Part shown: in pieces, positions 25,179 through 34,296 of the stretch
How the letters are laid out: each line of letters starts with the position of its first letter
How positions within the stretch are numbered: the first letter of the stretch is position 1
Source of the DNA: JBMFOH01 sp049969715 [NCBI: bacterium]
Lineage (GTDB): Bacteria > DUMJ01
DNA: 44,839 nt
Assembly (NCBI GenBank): GCA_049969715.1
Contig: JBMFOH010000013.1
Location: 1 to 44,839, forward strand
Direction of reading: 5' to 3'
Notes under the pieces: model-generated
The model's database searches: none
The model's input: only the letters and a program-made list of their open reading frames with translations
Told to the model about the DNA's origin: nothing
Made by a program: the position numbers and the translations under genes

Positions 25179-26257
25179 TGTCAATAAGGGAACTTACAGA
25201 AAAGTTCGAAGATATCTTTCTATCCCCATACGCCACAAAGAGTAGGGATGCTGTTAGGAAGGAAGAGGAGCCACCTTGTCCTATAAGGACCGCCTTTCAA
25301 AGAGATCGAGATAGAATAATACACTCTAAAGCATTCAGAAGATTAAAGCATAAAACCCAAGTATTTTTTCCTACAGAAAGTGACCATTTTAGTACTAGAA
25401 TGACCCATACATTAGAGGTTGGTCAGATAGGGAGGACGATAGCTAGGGCATTAAGGTTAAACGAAGACCTAGTAGAGGCAATAGCTATGGGACATGACTT
25501 AGGTCATACCCCATTTGGGCATATAGGGGAAGAGGTTTTAGACAAGATCTATAGAAAAAAGCTAGGGATAAATTTCCATCATGCCCAACAGAGCATAAGA
25601 GTAGTGGAAAACATAGAGTCAAGATTTACTCCAGATGGAGAAAAAAAAGGATTAAATCTAACAATCCAGGTTCTAGATGGGGTTGAGTTTCATTCGAAAG
25701 GTAGCCAAGACCTAGATGACGTATTAGGATACCCTAAAGAGGTAAGTACATTTGAAGGACAGGTAGTTAGGATATCGGATAGACTTGCGTATCTGAACCA
25801 TGATCTGGACGACGCTATTAGGGCAGGAATACTCTGTGAAGAAGATATACCACCAGAGATTATACATACGTTAGGAAATAATCGGTCTCAACGGGTAGGT
25901 ATAATGGTAAACAGCCTAGTAGAGGCTTCTCTAGATAAACCATTTTTTGATATGGATCAAAGAATAATAGATGCATTAGATATGCTCAAAGACTTTCTAT
26001 ATGAAAGGGTATATAAAAATCCTAATGTGAGAAGATGGGAAAATGGAGCAAAGGAAGTTATAGAGAGATTATTCGATTATTATGAATCCCATCCAGAGAT
26101 CTTAGGTTTAGAAGGTGATAAGGAAGAGTTTATAAAAGAGATAGGAGATTACCTTGCAGGAATGACAGACCTATACGCCTTAAGGTCCTACTACGAGATC
26201 TATGGAAATGGAACACCATTTCCAAATATCTTATATCTCCTAGAAAGAATAGAGTAG
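25178..26257 (+). CDS. dgt: Deoxyguanosinetriphosphate triphosphohydrolase-like protein
   Basis: The protein has 359 aa of the HD superfamily. The N-terminal DRDRIIHSKAFRRLKHKTQVF is followed by the HD motif set: His in RMTHTLEVGQIGR, the HD pair in MGHDLGHTPFGHIGE, and a distal Asp in YLNHDLDDAIR. It removes triphosphate from dGTP or other dNTPs. The length is that of the short Dgt type found in many bacteria. It is translationally coupled to rtcB, and both handle nucleic-acid ends or precursors, although no direct link is known. Confidence 0.93.
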   Translation: MSIRELTEKFEDIFLSPYATKSRDAVRKEEEPPCPIRTAFQRDRDRIIHSKAFRRLKHKTQVFFPTESDHFSTRMTHTLEVGQIGRTIARALRLNEDLVEAIAMGHDLGHTPFGHIGEEVLDKIYRKKLGINFHHAQQSIRVVENIESRFTPDGEKKGLNLTIQVLDGVEFHSKGSQDLDDVLGYPKEVSTFEGQVVRISDRLAYLNHDLDDAIRAGILCEEDIPPEIIHTLGNNRSQRVGIMVNSLVEASLDKPFFDMDQRIIDALDMLKDFLYERVYKNPNVRRWENGAKEVIERLFDYYESHPEILGLEGDKEEFIKEIGDYLAGMTDLYALRSYYEIYGNGTPFPNILYLLERIE

Positions 26258-26313
26258 TAAAGGGGCTAAGGATATTAAGCTCCCTTATCACTTCTTAACT
26301 CAAGATTTACGTA

Positions 26314-26342
26314 TTTACAAAAGTATCTTTATCTGTTAAAAT
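26314..26342 (+). promoter_or_regulatory. tRNA-Lys/tRNA-Glu promoter
   Basis: TTTACA (26314-26319) and TAAAAT (26337-26342) are spaced by 17 nt. The start would fall near 26349, just before tRNA-Lys. Confidence 0.55.
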
Positions 26343-26352
26343 AAAAACAGTT

Positions 26353-26427
26353 GGGCCGCTAGCTCAGTGGTAGAGCACCTGACTTTTAATCAGGGTGTCA
26401 CAGGTTCGATCCCTGTGCGGCTCACCA
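26353..26427 (+). tRNA. tRNA-Lys (TTT)
   Basis: This is a complete cloverleaf of 75 nt with CCA encoded. The acceptor pair is GGGCCGC/GCGGCTC with one G-U pair. The anticodon loop CTTTTAA gives TTT. Confidence 0.97.
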
Positions 26428-26429
26428 AT

Positions 26430-26505
26430 GCCCCCATCGTCTAGAGGCCTAGGACATGGCCCTTTCAAGGCCAAGACAGGGATTCGAATTCCCTTGGGGG
26501 CACCA
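26430..26505 (+). tRNA. tRNA-Glu (TTC)
   Basis: This is a complete cloverleaf of 76 nt with CCA encoded. The acceptor strand is GCCCCCA, and the anticodon loop CTTTCAA gives TTC. It begins two bases after tRNA-Lys ends. The following gap (26506-26668) shows no gene or clear signal. Confidence 0.96.
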
Positions 26506-26668
26506 AGTTAATTTCCGTTTATCTTTCTATTTTTGTCTATACCTAGATTTTCAGAGAATCTAAGAATAATAAGATAACTCTAGATCCATATATCGATCAA
26601 AGTAAAGACTCTTGATGCTATTAGAGATTGCACAGAAGAGCTTAAGATATCATAAAAGAGAGGCTTTC

Positions 26669-26744
26669 TGGTAGCCCCTAGGGGAGTCGAACCCCTGTCT
26701 TCGAGCTGAGAACCCGACGTCCTGGGCCACTAGACGAAGGGGCC
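26669..26744 (-). tRNA. tRNA-Glu (CTC)
   Basis: This is a complete cloverleaf of 76 nt with CCA encoded. The anticodon stem TCGGG/CTCGA closes a loop TTCTCAG, giving CTC, which reads GAG. The acceptor stem starts with a G1-U72 wobble. It is convergent with the tRNA-Lys/tRNA-Glu pair. Confidence 0.93.
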
Positions 26745-26759
26745 AAAACTATGATATAT

Positions 26760-26791
26760 TTATGATATAATATCTATAGAGTATATGTCAA
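26760..26791. promoter_or_regulatory. Overlapping divergent promoters (tRNA-Glu and exonuclease)
   Basis: On the minus strand TTGACA (26791-26786) and TATCAT (26767-26762) are 18 nt apart, toward tRNA-Glu(CTC). On the plus strand an extended -10 TTATGATATAAT (26760-26771) points to the exonuclease gene. The two -10 elements overlap, so RNA polymerase cannot occupy both at once. Confidence 0.6.
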
Positions 26792-26800
26792 GAGTACAAA

Positions 26801-27706
26801 ATGGAAGAATTAGAGAAACCTCTTTTAGATATAAATTACACTATTATAGATTTTGAAACTACAGGAAGCTTACCATCTTATGATAGGATCATTGAGGTAG
26901 GAGCTATCTCTTTCCGCAATGGAGAGATAGTTGATTCTTTTTCTACCTTTGTCTATCCAGACCGAGAGATACCTCCATTCATAACATACCTCACCGGTAT
27001 CACATTCGATATGGTAAAGGATGCTCCTCCCCCATCACTTATAATGCCCAAGCTTATGGACTTTCTCAAGGACAGTATATTTGTTGCCCACAATGCCAAG
27101 TTTGATCTAAGTTTCCTCAACTCTGAATTAGACAGATTAGCAATGCCTCCCTTTGAAGGGGAAGTTTTATGTACCCTTAATCTTGCCCGACGACTTTTAA
27201 AACTGCCTAGAAGGGGATTAGATAGCCTTGCAGAATACTTTGGAATAGAGATATATAAAAGACACAGGGCAATATACGACGCGGAGGTTACTGCACTAAT
27301 CCTAAAAAGGCTTTTAAATCTACTTGCTAAAGACGGCATCTTTACTTGGGGTGACCTACAGAAAAAAATCTATGGGGCATACAGTATCCCAGAGAATTTC
27401 TTAAAGCTGAAATCTATTACAAAAATGACTCCACGTGCCCCTGGAATAGTAATTTTTTTAGACGAGGACAGTAATGTCTTATATCTTACTAAATCTAACG
27501 ACTTAAAGGCTAAAATATCTAGCTACTTCTTCTTTCAAGAGTTTATTTCTGAGACAAAAAAACAATTGTTGAGCAGAACGGTATCCCTACAGTATATTGC
27601 TACTAGCACACTATTAGAAGCCAAGATGTTAGAGCAAGAATTACTGAGTATCCTCTCTCCACAGTTTAACAAACGTCCATATAAGAGATTAAGAGTAACA
27701 AGCTAA
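26801..27706 (+). CDS. DnaQ-like DEDDh exonuclease fused to a degenerate GIY-YIG domain
   Basis: The protein has 301 aa. Residues about 12-175 form a DEDDh 3'-5' exonuclease: D17 and E19 in IIDFETTG, D102 in AHNAKFDLSF, H155 and D160 in RHRAIYDAEV. Residues about 210-292 resemble the UvrC N-terminal GIY-YIG nuclease: PGIVIFLDEDSNVLYLTK, then SSYF, and LLEAKMLEQELLSILSPQFN at the end. In the second domain the first Tyr is Val and the catalytic Arg position is Lys, so nuclease activity there is doubtful. Similar exonuclease-UvrC-like fusions occur in other bacteria. It probably acts in DNA repair or proofreading. The ribosome binding site is weak. Confidence 0.85.
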   Translation: MEELEKPLLDINYTIIDFETTGSLPSYDRIIEVGAISFRNGEIVDSFSTFVYPDREIPPFITYLTGITFDMVKDAPPPSLIMPKLMDFLKDSIFVAHNAKFDLSFLNSELDRLAMPPFEGEVLCTLNLARRLLKLPRRGLDSLAEYFGIEIYKRHRAIYDAEVTALILKRLLNLLAKDGIFTWGDLQKKIYGAYSIPENFLKLKSITKMTPRAPGIVIFLDEDSNVLYLTKSNDLKAKISSYFFFQEFISETKKQLLSRTVSLQYIATSTLLEAKMLEQELLSILSPQFNKRPYKRLRVTS

Positions 27707-27753
27707 CTAGCAGAAGAGCAAGCTAGTAAGTTAGTTACTCTTTTAATTTTCGG
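27691..27753 (+). terminator. Terminator overlapping the end of the exonuclease gene
   Basis: Arms 27691-27711 and 27722-27742 pair at 18 of 21 positions around a 10-base loop, followed by the T-rich tract TTTTAATTTT. The left arm contains the exonuclease stop codon. On the minus strand it also closes off the remnant region at 27735-28138. Confidence 0.7.
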
Positions 27754-28138
27754 AGACTGTTTTGTAATGCTATGGAGCATACAATAGCCAAAAACTGAGA
27801 ATTAGCATTAGAGCCAGTAAACGGAATATTTAACCACTCTAAGATTAACGGGACTAGACATTGTAAGAAGCTAGTAGAAGTATAGTAATTAAACACCACA
27901 TCTCCTTTCTTTAGGAGATAGATAAGCTCTTTATCAAAAGGAACAATATGTGGTGATAGTATAAGTCCAAAAGGCTAGCCAATCCTGTGCTAATTTGCCT
28001 ATATACAGTAAATGTCTTATCTTCTAAAAGAGCTAAGAACTTCTAGAACTGCTAGCATCTTTCCTAGATCTGCCTTGCCAGAACTTACCCCAACAATATC
28101 TGGATTATACTATTCTATCTTAGAAAATAACTCGTCTA
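27735..28138 (-). pseudogene. Decayed coding remnants, one like a D-Ala-D-Ala ligase N-domain
   Basis: There is no intact gene between the exonuclease and GH116 genes. On the minus strand one open stretch (27974-27735, about 79 codons, no start codon) reads LLKKGDVVFN early and PLILEWLNIPFTGSN further on. This resembles the end of the first domain of D-alanine-D-alanine ligases and related ATP-grasp ligases, but it stops before the ATP-binding parts. Upstream (about 28133-28017) a second stretch reads LDELFSKIE, a TAG, then YNPDIVGVSSGKADLG and further codons to a stop. I do not recognise this one. The in-frame TAG and missing start indicate decay. Confidence 0.5.
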
Positions 28139-28141
28139 AAC

Positions 28142-30760
28142 TTAAAGAAGTCCCTCATTTACGCAACAATCACCTTTTATCTCTAGCGTATCCCCTTCTT
28201 CTAATCCTATAGCATCCTCTAGTCTTATAATGCTTTCATCCAAGTTGACATTTAGTAACTGTAGATTTCTCCCTATCAATCTTACAGAGAGTTTTCCTGC
28301 AAATTTCTTCGGTACATCTAGTCTTATGGTTTTTATCTTTACTTTTCCGTAAAAGCTTTCTATAGTAGCTTTGAAAGAACTTTTTGAAATTTCCTGAGCA
28401 AATCTTCCCCAACCACTATCTGTAGAAAAGAAGCATCTAAAGTTGGAAGAAGCTAACTTAGGCTTAAACCTGATAATAAAGTCTCTTCCATCATACTCGT
28501 ACCCAGAAAGTGCTAAAAGTAAAGCCCAACTAGCCATAGCCCTAGCATAGTGATGCCCACACTCAGGTTCATTCCAGGGGTTTCGTTTCAAACCGTCAAA
28601 TCTTTCCCTCAGAGCCTTTACTATTGTAAGTCCTTCCTTTATAAAATCCTCATAAATTAGATGACTTGCTACCTGATACTCAATCCCTGTCCATACCTCA
28701 TCTGAATACGGAAATGGAAATCTTTCTCTATTATCCTTAGGCCAGGTGCATAAAATTAATCCCCTTTCATTATTTAAAGCATAGGTCCTCTGGCAGTTGG
28801 AATGATCCGACAGATCATCCTTCCAATTATATTTAAATATAGACTCTAGAGCCTTTCTCACATATTCTTTAGGGATAAGCTCTCCTAGTCCTATAGTATT
28901 AGCGAGCCATTGTCCTAAAAGTTGATCAGAGAGACAGCCCTCCCCATATTGGTATTTGTAGTTCTTTGTCTTGTCATATTTTTGTATAAAGTATTCGCCA
29001 TTAAATAGTTCTTTAACTAGTAGTTTGCTTCCTCTTTCAAATAGCTCTAAATATTCTCTTGACCTCTCTAATTCCCCTAACCTCTCTCCAATCTCTGAAC
29101 AGGCTTTGAGTGCTCCAAGGTAGAATAAACCAGTCATTGTATTAGGTCCATAGAATTCTATATCATAGGTATTATGCTGTTCCTGTTCCATTACTCCATC
29201 TCTATCTGTATCCCAAGCAGTCCATGCAAATTCTAAAGCTTTTTTAGCATTTTCCCATAATCTCTTTAAGAATTCGTCGTCACCTGAGAATTTCCACTCT
29301 CTATAGAGTTTCATTATAGTGCCCATCTGTCCATCTGCTGCAGGCTTAAAACCCCATCTTCCTGTACCTAAGGGTAACATTGTCCTAAAGGACATCTTAC
29401 CTGTCTCATCTACATTATATAAGAATTCTACCTCACGCATCTTTCTTTCTAACTGTGGGAAGAGGTAAGCCAAGGTCTGTTCATAGTTCCATACATGGGT
29501 ACAGTTCATTGGACAACATCCTTCATTATCACTACATCCTTCAAAGCCAAAGAAATAGCCATCTTCTGTCCTAAAACATGTATTGGTCCTTATAGTAGAG
29601 CTCTGACTTGAGATTGCATCTAATATATAGTTGGGTAGTGTACTTGAAAAGAATAGATTGTGAAACTTTCTTGTTTCTCTTTCAAGTCTCTCTACGTTTT
29701 CAACCATATATCTTGCTACATCCCAGGAATCATCGAATTTAGTAGAATAATAGGTCTTTAATCGAATCTCATCTTTTAGGGGCTCTATCCTAAAGTATTT
29801 TGTAATCTCTTCTGGAAGGTATGGGAAATACCAGGCAAGAAAAATAGGTAACCTCACCTCTTCACCTGGTAGAAGATCAAAATTCAATCCTAATGTAGCT
29901 ACGTCTGTCTGTCCTTCTGGGCTAGGATCACTTGAGTTTTCTTCTTTTAATTTTTCTTGAGTTCTAAACTGATCCCAAAAATCCTGTAGATCATCAAACC
30001 AGCTACTCCTCAGCCATCTCAAGGTGTAAGTAATATCTTTCCATGTAGTTACTATTGCAACACTGCCATATAAAAAATCTTCCTTCTTGAATTTTAAACT
30101 ACTCATCCTTATACCTTTTATTAGACCCTCATTCAAAAACTCATTAAGATTAGAGCCAAAACAAGGAGCGTATCTATTATTTACGCCATAGACATTTCTC
30201 AAAGAAACCTTTCCATCATATCCAACCGGATTAAGCATACTAAAAGCTAGAGTTCCTTCAATAGATGTATAACCTATATTTTTTAGAGTAAAATAGAATA
30301 TAGCTATCGGTAAACCTGAATCAAGGTCATTTAGGGGGATTAGAGGATTAAATGCCTCTAGATTTATTTCCAGCGGTAAATCTCTATCTAAAAATTCTAT
30401 GTAGGCAAAAGGATACTCTCCTTTAAATCTAGCTGAATCTAGTCTTGGAAGTCCTGAGACTCTACTATTTGGAAGCCCATGACTAGCAGTATATGGAGGG
30501 AGTATTTTAGACTCCAATACCTTAGCCTTATACCCTTCTCTATCTTTTATTCTTATAGCAAAGAATGTAAACGGTAAATTTAACCCTTTAGCCGGTCTAT
30601 TAAAGATCTCCCAATCCTGTAAGTTTCCTCTTCCTCCCAGAGATACCGTCCCTGTACCAATTCCTCCCAAGGGGAAAGCTATCTGAGAGAGAGCTTCCCC
30701 CTGGAAAGTTCTTTGAGGCCCAAAATCAAACAGTTCACTATTAGAATAAGGGATCTCCAT
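28142..30760 (-). CDS. GH116 family glycosidase
   Basis: The protein has 872 aa and no signal peptide. The N-terminal domain carries IAFPLGGIGTGTVSLGGRGNL, the hallmark of the GBA2/GH116 family. The (alpha/alpha)6 barrel holds CTHVWNYEQTLA, with the likely nucleophile Glu, then KPAADGQMGTIMKLYREWK and the HNTYDIEFYGPNT region with the likely acid/base Asp. A late DEVWTGIEYQVASHL completes the pattern. Known members cleave beta-glucosides, beta-xylosides or glucosylceramide. It is the last gene of the glycan operon, 4 nt after the FGGY kinase gene, so an intracellular oligosaccharide substrate is likely. Confidence 0.9.
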   Translation of the reverse strand: MEIPYSNSELFDFGPQRTFQGEALSQIAFPLGGIGTGTVSLGGRGNLQDWEIFNRPAKGLNLPFTFFAIRIKDREGYKAKVLESKILPPYTASHGLPNSRVSGLPRLDSARFKGEYPFAYIEFLDRDLPLEINLEAFNPLIPLNDLDSGLPIAIFYFTLKNIGYTSIEGTLAFSMLNPVGYDGKVSLRNVYGVNNRYAPCFGSNLNEFLNEGLIKGIRMSSLKFKKEDFLYGSVAIVTTWKDITYTLRWLRSSWFDDLQDFWDQFRTQEKLKEENSSDPSPEGQTDVATLGLNFDLLPGEEVRLPIFLAWYFPYLPEEITKYFRIEPLKDEIRLKTYYSTKFDDSWDVARYMVENVERLERETRKFHNLFFSSTLPNYILDAISSQSSTIRTNTCFRTEDGYFFGFEGCSDNEGCCPMNCTHVWNYEQTLAYLFPQLERKMREVEFLYNVDETGKMSFRTMLPLGTGRWGFKPAADGQMGTIMKLYREWKFSGDDEFLKRLWENAKKALEFAWTAWDTDRDGVMEQEQHNTYDIEFYGPNTMTGLFYLGALKACSEIGERLGELERSREYLELFERGSKLLVKELFNGEYFIQKYDKTKNYKYQYGEGCLSDQLLGQWLANTIGLGELIPKEYVRKALESIFKYNWKDDLSDHSNCQRTYALNNERGLILCTWPKDNRERFPFPYSDEVWTGIEYQVASHLIYEDFIKEGLTIVKALRERFDGLKRNPWNEPECGHHYARAMASWALLLALSGYEYDGRDFIIRFKPKLASSNFRCFFSTDSGWGRFAQEISKSSFKATIESFYGKVKIKTIRLDVPKKFAGKLSVRLIGRNLQLLNVNLDESIIRLEDAIGLEEGDTLEIKGDCCVNEGLL

Positions 30761-30764
30761 CTAT

Positions 30765-32291
30765 TTATCCTCCCAATTTCTCAAATATTGGTATTAATCT
30801 TTCATAGGCATCGATAAAAACAGGAAATATTCTCCTGTATACAGTCGTCTTGGATTCTTCAGGTATAATTCTTTCTCTTATCCTCACGATCTCTTTTGCT
30901 ACCTTTAAACTCTGGAATATCCCTACCCCCACACCGCCTGCTATAGCCGAACCTAGAGATGTAGCTTCTTCTAAGATCTCCATCCTAAGGATATCTCTCT
31001 CAAATATATTCGCCAGTATATTTGCCCAAAGTTTGCTCTTTCCTCCACCACCAATTAATCTTATCTCTTTTATATCTACCCCCTGCATCAAGAATGCGTC
31101 TAGTATTATCCCGAGATTAAACCCTACCCCTTCTAAGACTGCCCTTATAAGATGAGTCCTTGTGTGTCTTGGTGTAAGACCTATAAACACCCCTCTAGCA
31201 TTAGGGTTCCAATGGGGACTTCTCTCACCCAAAAGATAAGGAAGGAATATAAGATTCTCACAGCCAGGAGGAATCTTTTCTGCTTCTAAATCCATTATCT
31301 CGTAAGGACTTAGACTAAAACTAGAGGCAATCTCTTTTTCTCTAATAGCCAGATTATCCCTTGCCCACTGATAAGAAAGACCTGCCGACTGCATAGTTCC
31401 TGTAGGCATAAATAATCCTGGAGCAAGATGATGAAAGGTGAAGGTCCTAAGTCTAGAATCATATATAGGTCTCTTAGATGCTATGGCAATCCAAGATGAG
31501 GCTCCTAGATAATTATAAGCATCTCCCTCTTCTACAACACCAGCTCCACAGGCAGCACAAGCTCCATCACCTCCACCTATAACTATAGGGATTCCTGAGG
31601 GCAAATCTAATTCACTAGATGCCTCCTGGGCTAGTTCTCCTACGACTTCTAGTGATGAATGAACCTCTGGTAATTTATCTATAGGAATTTCTAAAGCCTC
31701 TATGATCTCTTCTGACCATTTTTCTTGCTGCAGGTCAAAGAGATTAGTTCCTGATGCATCAGAGAAATCTGTTACCCATTTGCCGGTAAGCTTATAGATA
31801 ATAAAATCTTTGGCTAATAAAAACTTATAAGTCTTAGAAAAAACGTCTGGTTCATTCTTCTTTATCCAGAGAATCTTGGCTGCTGAGTAAGTAGGGCTTA
31901 TTCTGTGACCTGTAATCTTATATACTTTTTCTTCTCCAAGCCTTTCCCTTATTAATTCTGCCTCCTTTACACCTCTTTGATCCGCCCAGATGATTATATT
32001 CCTTAGAGGATTTCCATCCCTATCTACTGGGAGACATCCCATCATCTGTCCACTAAAACTTATAACAGCAATCTCTTTACCATTGATTTTACTCTTAGAG
32101 AGTAACTCTTGAGTAGAAATCTTAACTGCCTTCCAATATTCAGAAGGGTCCTGCTCTACCCAGTTAGGATGAGGATAATAAGTGGAATAAGAGTAAAAAG
32201 AAGATGCAACAAGATTTCCTTCTCTATCGTATAGAGTCGCCTTATTACCTGTAGTACCTAGGTCATGGGAGAGGATATAGTTCTTGCCCAT
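30765..32291 (-). CDS. FGGY-family sugar kinase (xylulokinase type)
   Basis: The protein has 508 aa. The N-terminal phosphate block is LSHDLGTTGNKATLYD. NWVEQDPSEYWKAV, SFSGQMMGCLPVD and WADQRG follow, and the C-terminal ATP site is IRLIGGGGKSKLWANI. The overall pattern is that of the xylulokinase branch, which phosphorylates pentuloses at C5. The exact sugar is unknown. Its start lies 34 nt inside the upstream aldolase gene, so the two are translationally coupled. A second, different FGGY kinase is divergent at 41630. Confidence 0.88.
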   Translation of the reverse strand: MGKNYILSHDLGTTGNKATLYDREGNLVASSFYSYSTYYPHPNWVEQDPSEYWKAVKISTQELLSKSKINGKEIAVISFSGQMMGCLPVDRDGNPLRNIIIWADQRGVKEAELIRERLGEEKVYKITGHRISPTYSAAKILWIKKNEPDVFSKTYKFLLAKDFIIYKLTGKWVTDFSDASGTNLFDLQQEKWSEEIIEALEIPIDKLPEVHSSLEVVGELAQEASSELDLPSGIPIVIGGGDGACAACGAGVVEEGDAYNYLGASSWIAIASKRPIYDSRLRTFTFHHLAPGLFMPTGTMQSAGLSYQWARDNLAIREKEIASSFSLSPYEIMDLEAEKIPPGCENLIFLPYLLGERSPHWNPNARGVFIGLTPRHTRTHLIRAVLEGVGFNLGIILDAFLMQGVDIKEIRLIGGGGKSKLWANILANIFERDILRMEILEEATSLGSAIAGGVGVGIFQSLKVAKEIVRIRERIIPEESKTTVYRRIFPVFIDAYERLIPIFEKLGG

Positions 32292-33157
32292 TCTACTATC
32301 TTTTCCACCCTTTCTTCCCTTATTATAGTAGTAAAAGCCTCTCTACAGATGCCATTTCCAATACCTCGTAGTTTAAGTGCATACTTAATTAAAGGGATAT
32401 TCCCATATCTTAGGACACTCACTATCTTTGCTATATCTAACTGAGTATTCCTTGCATCCTCTAATCTATTCTCTCTAAATTCTTTCCACAATTTAACAAA
32501 TAGTTCTGGGAAGACATTGGCATTTCCACTTATACTTCCCTTACATCCTACAGATAATCCCCCTAAAATTTGCTCATCTGCCCCTTCAATAATCATTACC
32601 TTTTTATCTTTAGAGGCAAGCAAATACTCTATAACAGTGGTAAAACTTCCACTACTATCCTTTATACCAACAATATTGGGACAACTCTCTATAAGTCTAG
32701 AAAATAGAGAAGGGTCAATCCGATTTCCAGTACGTTGAGGGATATTATAAAGGTATACAGGAAAATCTTCTGGGACAGAATGAGCTATCTTATAGAAGTA
32801 CTGAAAAAGCTCATCCTCTGAGTAAGAGTAATAATAGGGTGATAAGGCCCCTATTCCATTAGCTCCATAAGCATAGGCATGTTTAGCAAGATCAGCAGCC
32901 TCCTCTGTTCTAATACCACCAATATGAATATAAACTGTAATCCTACCATTTACATAACTTATAACTGTTTCAGCTATCTTTTTCCTTTCCTCTACTGTCA
33001 AAAAGGGAAACTCTCCTGTGGTTCCACAGACATATACACCATTTACCTTAGCATCTATTAGAAAGTCTAATAGGGCTTTCATCGCCTCATAATCAACAGA
33101 ATAGTCCTCATTAAATAAAGTAAGGATAGCAGGGTTAATACCCTCTAGATATTTCAT
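32258..33157 (-). CDS. DapA/NanA-family aldolase
   Basis: The protein has 299 aa with a TIM barrel. The GTTGEFPFLTVEER block and the catalytic Tyr in VYLYNIPQRTG and Lys in IVGIKDSSG are all present. The family covers dihydrodipicolinate synthase, N-acetylneuraminate lyase and 2-keto-3-deoxy-sugar-acid aldolases or dehydratases. The glycan operon context favours a catabolic member acting on a 2-keto-3-deoxy acid or sialic acid. A sequence reading cannot choose between them. Confidence 0.87.
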   Translation of the reverse strand: MKYLEGINPAILTLFNEDYSVDYEAMKALLDFLIDAKVNGVYVCGTTGEFPFLTVEERKKIAETVISYVNGRITVYIHIGGIRTEEAADLAKHAYAYGANGIGALSPYYYSYSEDELFQYFYKIAHSVPEDFPVYLYNIPQRTGNRIDPSLFSRLIESCPNIVGIKDSSGSFTTVIEYLLASKDKKVMIIEGADEQILGGLSVGCKGSISGNANVFPELFVKLWKEFRENRLEDARNTQLDIAKIVSVLRYGNIPLIKYALKLRGIGNGICREAFTTIIREERVEKIVEWARTISSPMT

Positions 33158-33174
33158 CGTTATCTCCTCACTTT

Positions 33175-34182
33175 CTAACTAATCTCTATAACCATATACT
33201 TTATAGTCTCTCTTCTATAAGTATATACCAAATGGATTAAATTATCTCTAGATTGTATTATGCTAGGATAAGAATATTCCCCTTCTTCTGTCTCTAAATC
33301 CCAAATATTCCAATTTTTTCCATCATCTTCAGAGATACCAATATTTAGAGGGGTTCTTTTATCAAAACTATCATTAAAAACAACAACTAATCTTCCATCT
33401 ACAAGTTTTATAAGGTCTATCCCACTATTAGGATTCTTTAAAGTGGTAGGGTTAGACTCATTCCATGTCATACCATAGTCATAAGATTCCGTTTTATATA
33501 TAAAACCATCTCTCGTTCTTAAGAAACATAATAAATGTCCCTTTTCTAATTCTACCACAGCAGGCTGAATACATCCTTTAGGAGTTGTAATCCATCCAGT
33601 AAAAGTCCAATCTTTTAAGTCTCTTGATAACCCAAATATAGCCTTCCAGTTTACCTCATCATACATTGGAAATAGTATCTCTCCATTAGAAAGTCTCAGA
33701 AGTTTATTCCTTATCATCCATCCCCATTCTTTGCGAAGTATTTTCTCTTCTCCAAAGTTTTCCCCAAAATCATTAGATGTTTTATACTTTATTGGACAGG
33801 TATCCCATCCACCTCTTATAAGATTAGCCTTAATAGCTTCAGGATAATTCTTTCCAATGTCTTCTGGCAAACCTCTACCTTCTATGGTCACATAGAATAG
33901 ATAGACCTTACCATCATCTTCAAACAAAACAGGATTACCATCCGCCCTTCCAAGCGTATCTATAATAACCATTGGTTCTTCCCAATTTTTAGAGTTCTTT
34001 TTAAGTCTAGACATTAATATAACTTCATCTGGAGAGGTTTCATAAGCCCCCGCATACCATACTACAACGATATCTCCATTAGAAAGCTCTATTATATTTG
34101 CTGCATGCGACATCGACCTTTTCTCCAACTTATCAAAAACAAAGTCTTTAGATAAAATCCTTAATGATCTATTTAATTGCAT
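33175..34182 (-). CDS. Sialidase-fold (BNR repeat) protein
   Basis: The protein has about 335 aa and a six-bladed sialidase-like propeller. Asp-box-like turns include SNDFGENFGEE, SYDYGMTWNES and SEDDGKNWNIW. A late SYPSIIQSRDNLIHLVYTYRRETIKY is typical of the broad family of intracellular sialidase-like proteins. The early Arg-containing motif of true sialidases (RIP/YRIP) is not evident. Hydrolysis of sialic acid is therefore unproved, and another glycoside may be the target. I prefer ATG 34182, with GGAGA in front. An upstream ATG at 34239 would add 19 residues and has a poor site. Confidence 0.75.
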   Translation of the reverse strand: MQLNRSLRILSKDFVFDKLEKRSMSHAANIIELSNGDIVVVWYAGAYETSPDEVILMSRLKKNSKNWEEPMVIIDTLGRADGNPVLFEDDGKVYLFYVTIEGRGLPEDIGKNYPEAIKANLIRGGWDTCPIKYKTSNDFGENFGEEKILRKEWGWMIRNKLLRLSNGEILFPMYDEVNWKAIFGLSRDLKDWTFTGWITTPKGCIQPAVVELEKGHLLCFLRTRDGFIYKTESYDYGMTWNESNPTTLKNPNSGIDLIKLVDGRLVVVFNDSFDKRTPLNIGISEDDGKNWNIWDLETEEGEYSYPSIIQSRDNLIHLVYTYRRETIKYMVIEIS

Positions 34183-34296
34183 ATTTCTCCAAAAATCAAA
34201 AGATAATCTAGCCTCAGCCAGTCTATAATAAGCTCTCATAACTGGCTAAGGCTAGAACTTAACATTTATAAAGGACCTAGCACCATAACCTAAACA

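Noticed and set aside
26353-26744. tRNA cluster as an integration site of a mobile element
   Set aside because: There is no integrase, no repeated tRNA 3' end and no phage-like gene nearby. The flanking genes look like housekeeping genes.
28142-34182. Sialic acid catabolic operon (sialidase plus NanA-like aldolase)
   Set aside because: The sialidase-fold protein lacks a clear RIP motif. The kinases are FGGY rather than ROK type, no NanE or NagB is present, and the neighbours are GH172, GH183-type and GH116 enzymes. It remains possible but is not favoured.
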